Source: a virus. Taken from it: a stretch of DNA of 32,172 nucleotides. The position numbers were made by a program, and so were the translations under genes. The stretch lies in IMG/VR virus record IMGVR_UViG_3300028283_000023, positions 1 through 32,172 of that record. One strand, written 5' to 3'. Below, in pieces: positions 29,280-32,172 of this stretch. Below the pieces are notes generated by a model. That model ran no database searches. It was given only the letters and a program-made list of their open reading frames with translations, and was not told the origin of the DNA. Each line of letters opens with the position of its first letter. The stretch's first letter is position 1.

Positions 29280-30666
29280 TGTTTTGATTAAACGCTCCAG
29301 AGTCAGAACCTAGACCTAATAAACCAGCTTGCTGATTTAATTCATTACTATAACTATCTCCTATTTCCCCGTCTGGTTCAAGACCAATGATTTCGCGCGC
29401 TTCGTTAAGTGTGATTAATCCGGATGTGAATGATTTTATTGCCATGTCAGCCTTTTCTAATGATTGACCTAAATCAAACTCACCGAACTTAATACTGAAT
29501 TGTTCCATTTTAATATTTTTCCCGTGAGTAGAACATAAATAAATGATTTCTTTCTTAATCTGGTATTCAAGTTCAAGTCTTTCAGAATGTATCTGTAATA
29601 AGAACGCTTCTTTCTGGTCTCTAGATACTGCGTAGTTTGTCTCTTCGCCATGCATAATAAAACTTGGAGCTAAAGCAACAGTAATCTTTTTCTTTAGATA
29701 ATCAACAAATGGTTGGAATGAAATATCTTTGCCATTATAAGATAAATCATCAACTTTAATCTGTTCGCCTAATACCGGATTCTCAATGTCAGATAATTGT
29801 GATAACTGATTCCCTAAATCTTCAGCAGCCTTTGCAGCAGTTGCATCAATTCTTCCATCTTGCATTGTCCGCATTAACTGGATGATTTTCTTAGGTACTG
29901 CTTTGTGTCTAGCGATTACTGCGATAGCTCGCTCAATCTCTAAAAGAATTTCGATGTCATTAATTACAGAACAAACGGGACCTCTTCCATAAACTGGAAT
30001 TTCTGCAACGCCTAGTTTTAGATGAAACATCTTATCCTTATTTATTTTTACGCCTTTAATCGTTCGTCTTCTATCTCCGTAGTATTGAATGGTAGTAATA
30101 TCACCAACTGTCTTTTCAGGTACTTCTTGAACATAGAAGTCTATTAATTCGTATTTATCAAGTTCGATATAAATTCGTTCCGGGTGTGAAAGGTATTTGT
30201 AGAACACAACTTTCTTATCTTCTCCCCTGATCCGTTCAGCGTACCAATTGCCACACTTAATTAAATCGCAACCGATAAACGTGGGGTATCTAGCTAAGTT
30301 CGTGTCTTGAATCAATTGATTAATAAAATCAGCTATCCCTGGAACTTCTGAAACTGCAGTGAAACTTCCGCCAAGCATAAAGTTTGCTCTGGTAGTTGTT
30401 GCGCTATTAATATATGAATTATAATAGAATCCTTTCTGGGCAATCTGCATCTCTTCATGCGGATATAAAATTCTGTTCTTGTAAATGTCAGATACAAACT
30501 TGCTTCCGTACCCGGTGATATTTCCGTTAATTAATCCTTTAATCCAATCTTGAGAAAGTTGTGTGTTTTCTTTCACAACTGTTGGCGTAGTAACTGCAAC
30601 TTCTTTAATCTGTTTCTTTTTGCCAAACATACTCTTTAAGTTAGAAAGTTGAAACATTTGTGCCAT
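29257..30666 (-). CDS. Portal protein
   Basis: 469 residues with the phage portal layout: a basic head (SMFGKKKQIKE), then YNSYINSATTTRANFMLGGS, CDLIKCGNWYAERIRGED, the crown/stem part AVPKKIIQLMRTM, AVSRDQKEAFLLQIHSERLE and the C-terminal helical DMAIKSFTSGLITLNEAREI. Twelve copies form the DNA entry ring. ATG 30666 lacks a good binding site; the recurring promoter motif is centred about 28 nt upstream. Confidence 0.85.
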   Translation of the reverse strand: MAQMFQLSNLKSMFGKKKQIKEVAVTTPTVVKENTQLSQDWIKGLINGNITGYGSKFVSDIYKNRILYPHEEMQIAQKGFYYNSYINSATTTRANFMLGGSFTAVSEVPGIADFINQLIQDTNLARYPTFIGCDLIKCGNWYAERIRGEDKKVVFYKYLSHPERIYIELDKYELIDFYVQEVPEKTVGDITTIQYYGDRRRTIKGVKINKDKMFHLKLGVAEIPVYGRGPVCSVINDIEILLEIERAIAVIARHKAVPKKIIQLMRTMQDGRIDATAAKAAEDLGNQLSQLSDIENPVLGEQIKVDDLSYNGKDISFQPFVDYLKKKITVALAPSFIMHGEETNYAVSRDQKEAFLLQIHSERLELEYQIKKEIIYLCSTHGKNIKMEQFSIKFGEFDLGQSLEKADMAIKSFTSGLITLNEAREIIGLEPDGEIGDSYSNELNQQAGLLGLGSDSGAFNQNNAEQKTQ

Positions 30667-30690
30667 AATACAGCCTTTTATGATTTAAGT

Positions 30691-30703
30691 TTTAAATACC
30701 TAT
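30691..30703 (-). promoter_or_regulatory. Recurring promoter motif, copy 3
   Basis: ATAGGTATTTAAA on the minus strand in the 43-bp gap between terminase and portal, with TATTTAAA centred about 28 nt before the portal ATG. Identical to copies 1 and 2. Confidence 0.65.
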
Positions 30704-30709
30704 CCGAAT

Positions 30710-31903
30710 TTATCGAAATAATATAGCTTTACTTAATTTAGGAGATACATATTCAACGTGACGGATTGCATCGCTTAGGGCATAGCGTATGACGTCAATT
30801 AAATGGTCTTGTACGCCAACTGGCTCATCTAAACGAACACCGTTTTTATCCACTTTCCATTTGTAATTTTTTACTTCTTTTATTCCATTAACAGAATCTT
30901 TTGTTATTAGTAACTTATGCATCTTAATGAAATTGATTCCTTGAAGAACGCTGCCTTTCTCTTTCTTGACTGAATGAATATTGTACCCTGCCCGATAAAT
31001 CTCTTCGATTATCTCAGGCCTTGCACTATCTGCGAATATTAAATCTGTCTTCTTTAATTTTCCTTGCTCAACAAGTTTGTCAAGCTCTAATACTATTAAA
31101 TCACTTGTCAGGTTGCACTTATACAATAACTCATCAAAGACTATCCCTTTCTTGTGATACTTCACTCTTCCCATAGCTGTCGGATCATTGTACCCGAAAT
31201 CAAGACCAAAAGTCTCAACGCCCTCCCATTCGTAATCATCCGTATAATCCCAAGAAGTAAAGATACTAGACTCAGAGATTCCCCTTTCGCCCATACCGTA
31301 AATAAGCCAGTAATTATAATCTGTTTCTTTGTACGCAAGAATCTCATTCTTAATACGGCTATCTAAAAATGGATTATCCCTAAAAGTTGTTTTATAGAAC
31401 TTGCAGTCTTTCCTGGTTAAGACATGGTCATACAGCCAATGAAAAGAATCAGACGGATTGTAATCTAAGATAGTCATCTTATTAGTTCGCATATTCAATT
31501 GCTTGAAATCTTCATAATTAAACTCATTTGCTTCATTCAAAAATAAATAATCTCTTTTCATACCTCTGACCTTTTGCTCCTGGTCAACTGAAAAAAATCT
31601 GAAAATATTACCATTAAGATGATAAATATGATTCGAGCGGTCATGATGCAGTTCGTTATATAATCCGCACTTATGCAATATCTCAAAGAAATCAAACATG
31701 ACAGAAGCTCTAAGTGAGGGGAAAGTCTTTCTTCCTATATCTATTATCTGATTGTTCCAATTAGACAAAGATTTAGATATTAACCAAATAAGAATATTAT
31801 AAGTTTTTCCTGCCCTTGCACCACCCTGATTTACAAGAATGGCAGAACCAGACAAATACGCTTCTTCACAATAATCGTAAATACAAGTAGTTTTTAATCT
31901 CAT
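30710..31903 (-). CDS. terL: Terminase large subunit
   Basis: The DNA-packaging motor and headful or site nuclease. 397 residues: the ATPase domain has Walker A GGARAGKT (27-34) and Walker B YLFLNEANE (119-127). The RNase H-like nuclease domain has Asp235 in FGLDFGYND, Asp292 in IFADSARPE and a third acidic residue in GVQDHLIDVIRYAL near 366-370. It overlaps the small subunit by ATGA. Resembles the PBSX/Terminase_3 type. Confidence 0.95.
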   Translation of the reverse strand: MRLKTTCIYDYCEEAYLSGSAILVNQGGARAGKTYNILIWLISKSLSNWNNQIIDIGRKTFPSLRASVMFDFFEILHKCGLYNELHHDRSNHIYHLNGNIFRFFSVDQEQKVRGMKRDYLFLNEANEFNYEDFKQLNMRTNKMTILDYNPSDSFHWLYDHVLTRKDCKFYKTTFRDNPFLDSRIKNEILAYKETDYNYWLIYGMGERGISESSIFTSWDYTDDYEWEGVETFGLDFGYNDPTAMGRVKYHKKGIVFDELLYKCNLTSDLIVLELDKLVEQGKLKKTDLIFADSARPEIIEEIYRAGYNIHSVKKEKGSVLQGINFIKMHKLLITKDSVNGIKEVKNYKWKVDKNGVRLDEPVGVQDHLIDVIRYALSDAIRHVEYVSPKLSKAILFR

Positions 31904-32172
31904 TCTTCTGCATTTTCATTTGACCGAATAATCTCTATCTCAAGTTTATTAGTATTCTGAGTATTGCCTGAATGCTGTATCTCTTGCCGTTCAATATATC
32001 CACGGTCTTTCATCTTAGTCTTTGCATAGAAAATTAACATAGTTCTATCTTTCTCTTGCATACAAGAAACGATTTGACTTTCAACCCAATCTTTAAAAGA
32101 TTCTTTTGCTTCATTAACTAATTCCTGGAACCCTTCAACTTCATCAAGCCAGACATAAAAGGTCCCACGGTT
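31900..32172 (-). CDS. terS: Terminase small subunit, N-terminus outside the window
   Basis: The frame is open to the window edge, giving the last 90 residues. The pattern TFYVWLDEVEGFQELVNEAK, then DWVESQIVSCMQEKDRTMLI, FYAKTKMKDRGYIERQE and HSGNTQNTNKLEIEI is typical of small terminase C-terminal parts. Located just before terL with an ATGA overlap. The DNA-binding N-terminus is not in the window. Confidence 0.8.
   Translation of the reverse strand, partial: NRGTFYVWLDEVEGFQELVNEAKESFKDWVESQIVSCMQEKDRTMLIFYAKTKMKDRGYIERQEIQHSGNTQNTNKLEIEIIRSNENAEE

Overview
The window is a leftward-transcribed stretch of a tailed, double-stranded DNA virus genome (Caudoviricetes type, siphovirus-like), or of an integrated copy of one, and it most likely infects an archaeon. 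The archaeal assignment rests on regulatory DNA rather than on any single gene. TATA boxes of the archaeal kind (TTTATATA, TTTAAATA, TATTTAAA) precede several genes, and a few are centred about 27 nt before the start codon, as expected for leaderless archaeal mRNAs. T-tracts lie downstream of key genes, and GAGGT-type ribosome binding sites precede most others. SWIM zinc-finger, RHH and HIRAN proteins fit this picture. The DNA is AT-rich and the host lineage cannot be named from the sequence. No integrase, polymerase, helicase or CRISPR array is visible.

Right half (about 32,172 down to 13,900, minus strand): the packaging, head and tail genes in standard order. These are terminase small subunit (cut by the window edge), terminase large subunit, portal, MuF-like minor head protein, a small winged-helix protein, prohead protease with a scaffold-like tail, HK97-type major capsid protein, a small unknown, head-tail connector, gp10-like protein, tail terminator-like protein, tail tube, two overlapping tail assembly chaperone frames (probable programmed frameshift), a short tape measure, a Dit-like protein, a large tail hub with LamG-like ends, a baseplate/fibre protein, a free-standing HNH endonuclease, and four fibre or receptor-binding candidates. 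One of these is an Asn/Gly-repeat beta-solenoid. A 13-bp promoter-like motif recurs three times in this block, and T-rich terminators follow the capsid and tail tube genes.

Middle (about 13,900-11,100, minus): a lysis/host-interface block. A two-gene cassette (49-residue Gln-rich peptide plus coiled-coil/C-terminal membrane-anchor protein) is present as a tandem duplicate. It is followed by a two-helix holin-like protein, a transglutaminase-fold protein with an intact Cys-His-Asp triad, a probable catalytically dead relative of it, and a PD-(D/E)XK-like nuclease.

Control region (about 9,620-11,100): an AT-rich 456-bp divergent intergenic region with short repeats separates a three-gene rightward operon (Sm-like small barrel plus two RHH-like proteins) from the long leftward early operon. 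It is the best candidate for the regulatory switch and possibly the replication origin.

Left third (about 9,620-1, minus): a dense early operon of about 35 small genes with ATGA, TAATG and TTGA overlaps. Recognisable members are a zinc ribbon, a HIRAN-domain protein, a SWIM finger, winged-helix and RHH proteins, a Lar-like zinc ribbon, a solitary C5-cytosine DNA methyltransferase and several tiny membrane proteins. One intercistronic gap holds a GC-rich, tRNA-like structured RNA (4096-4185) that ends just before a ribosome binding site. It is the most unusual single element seen here.
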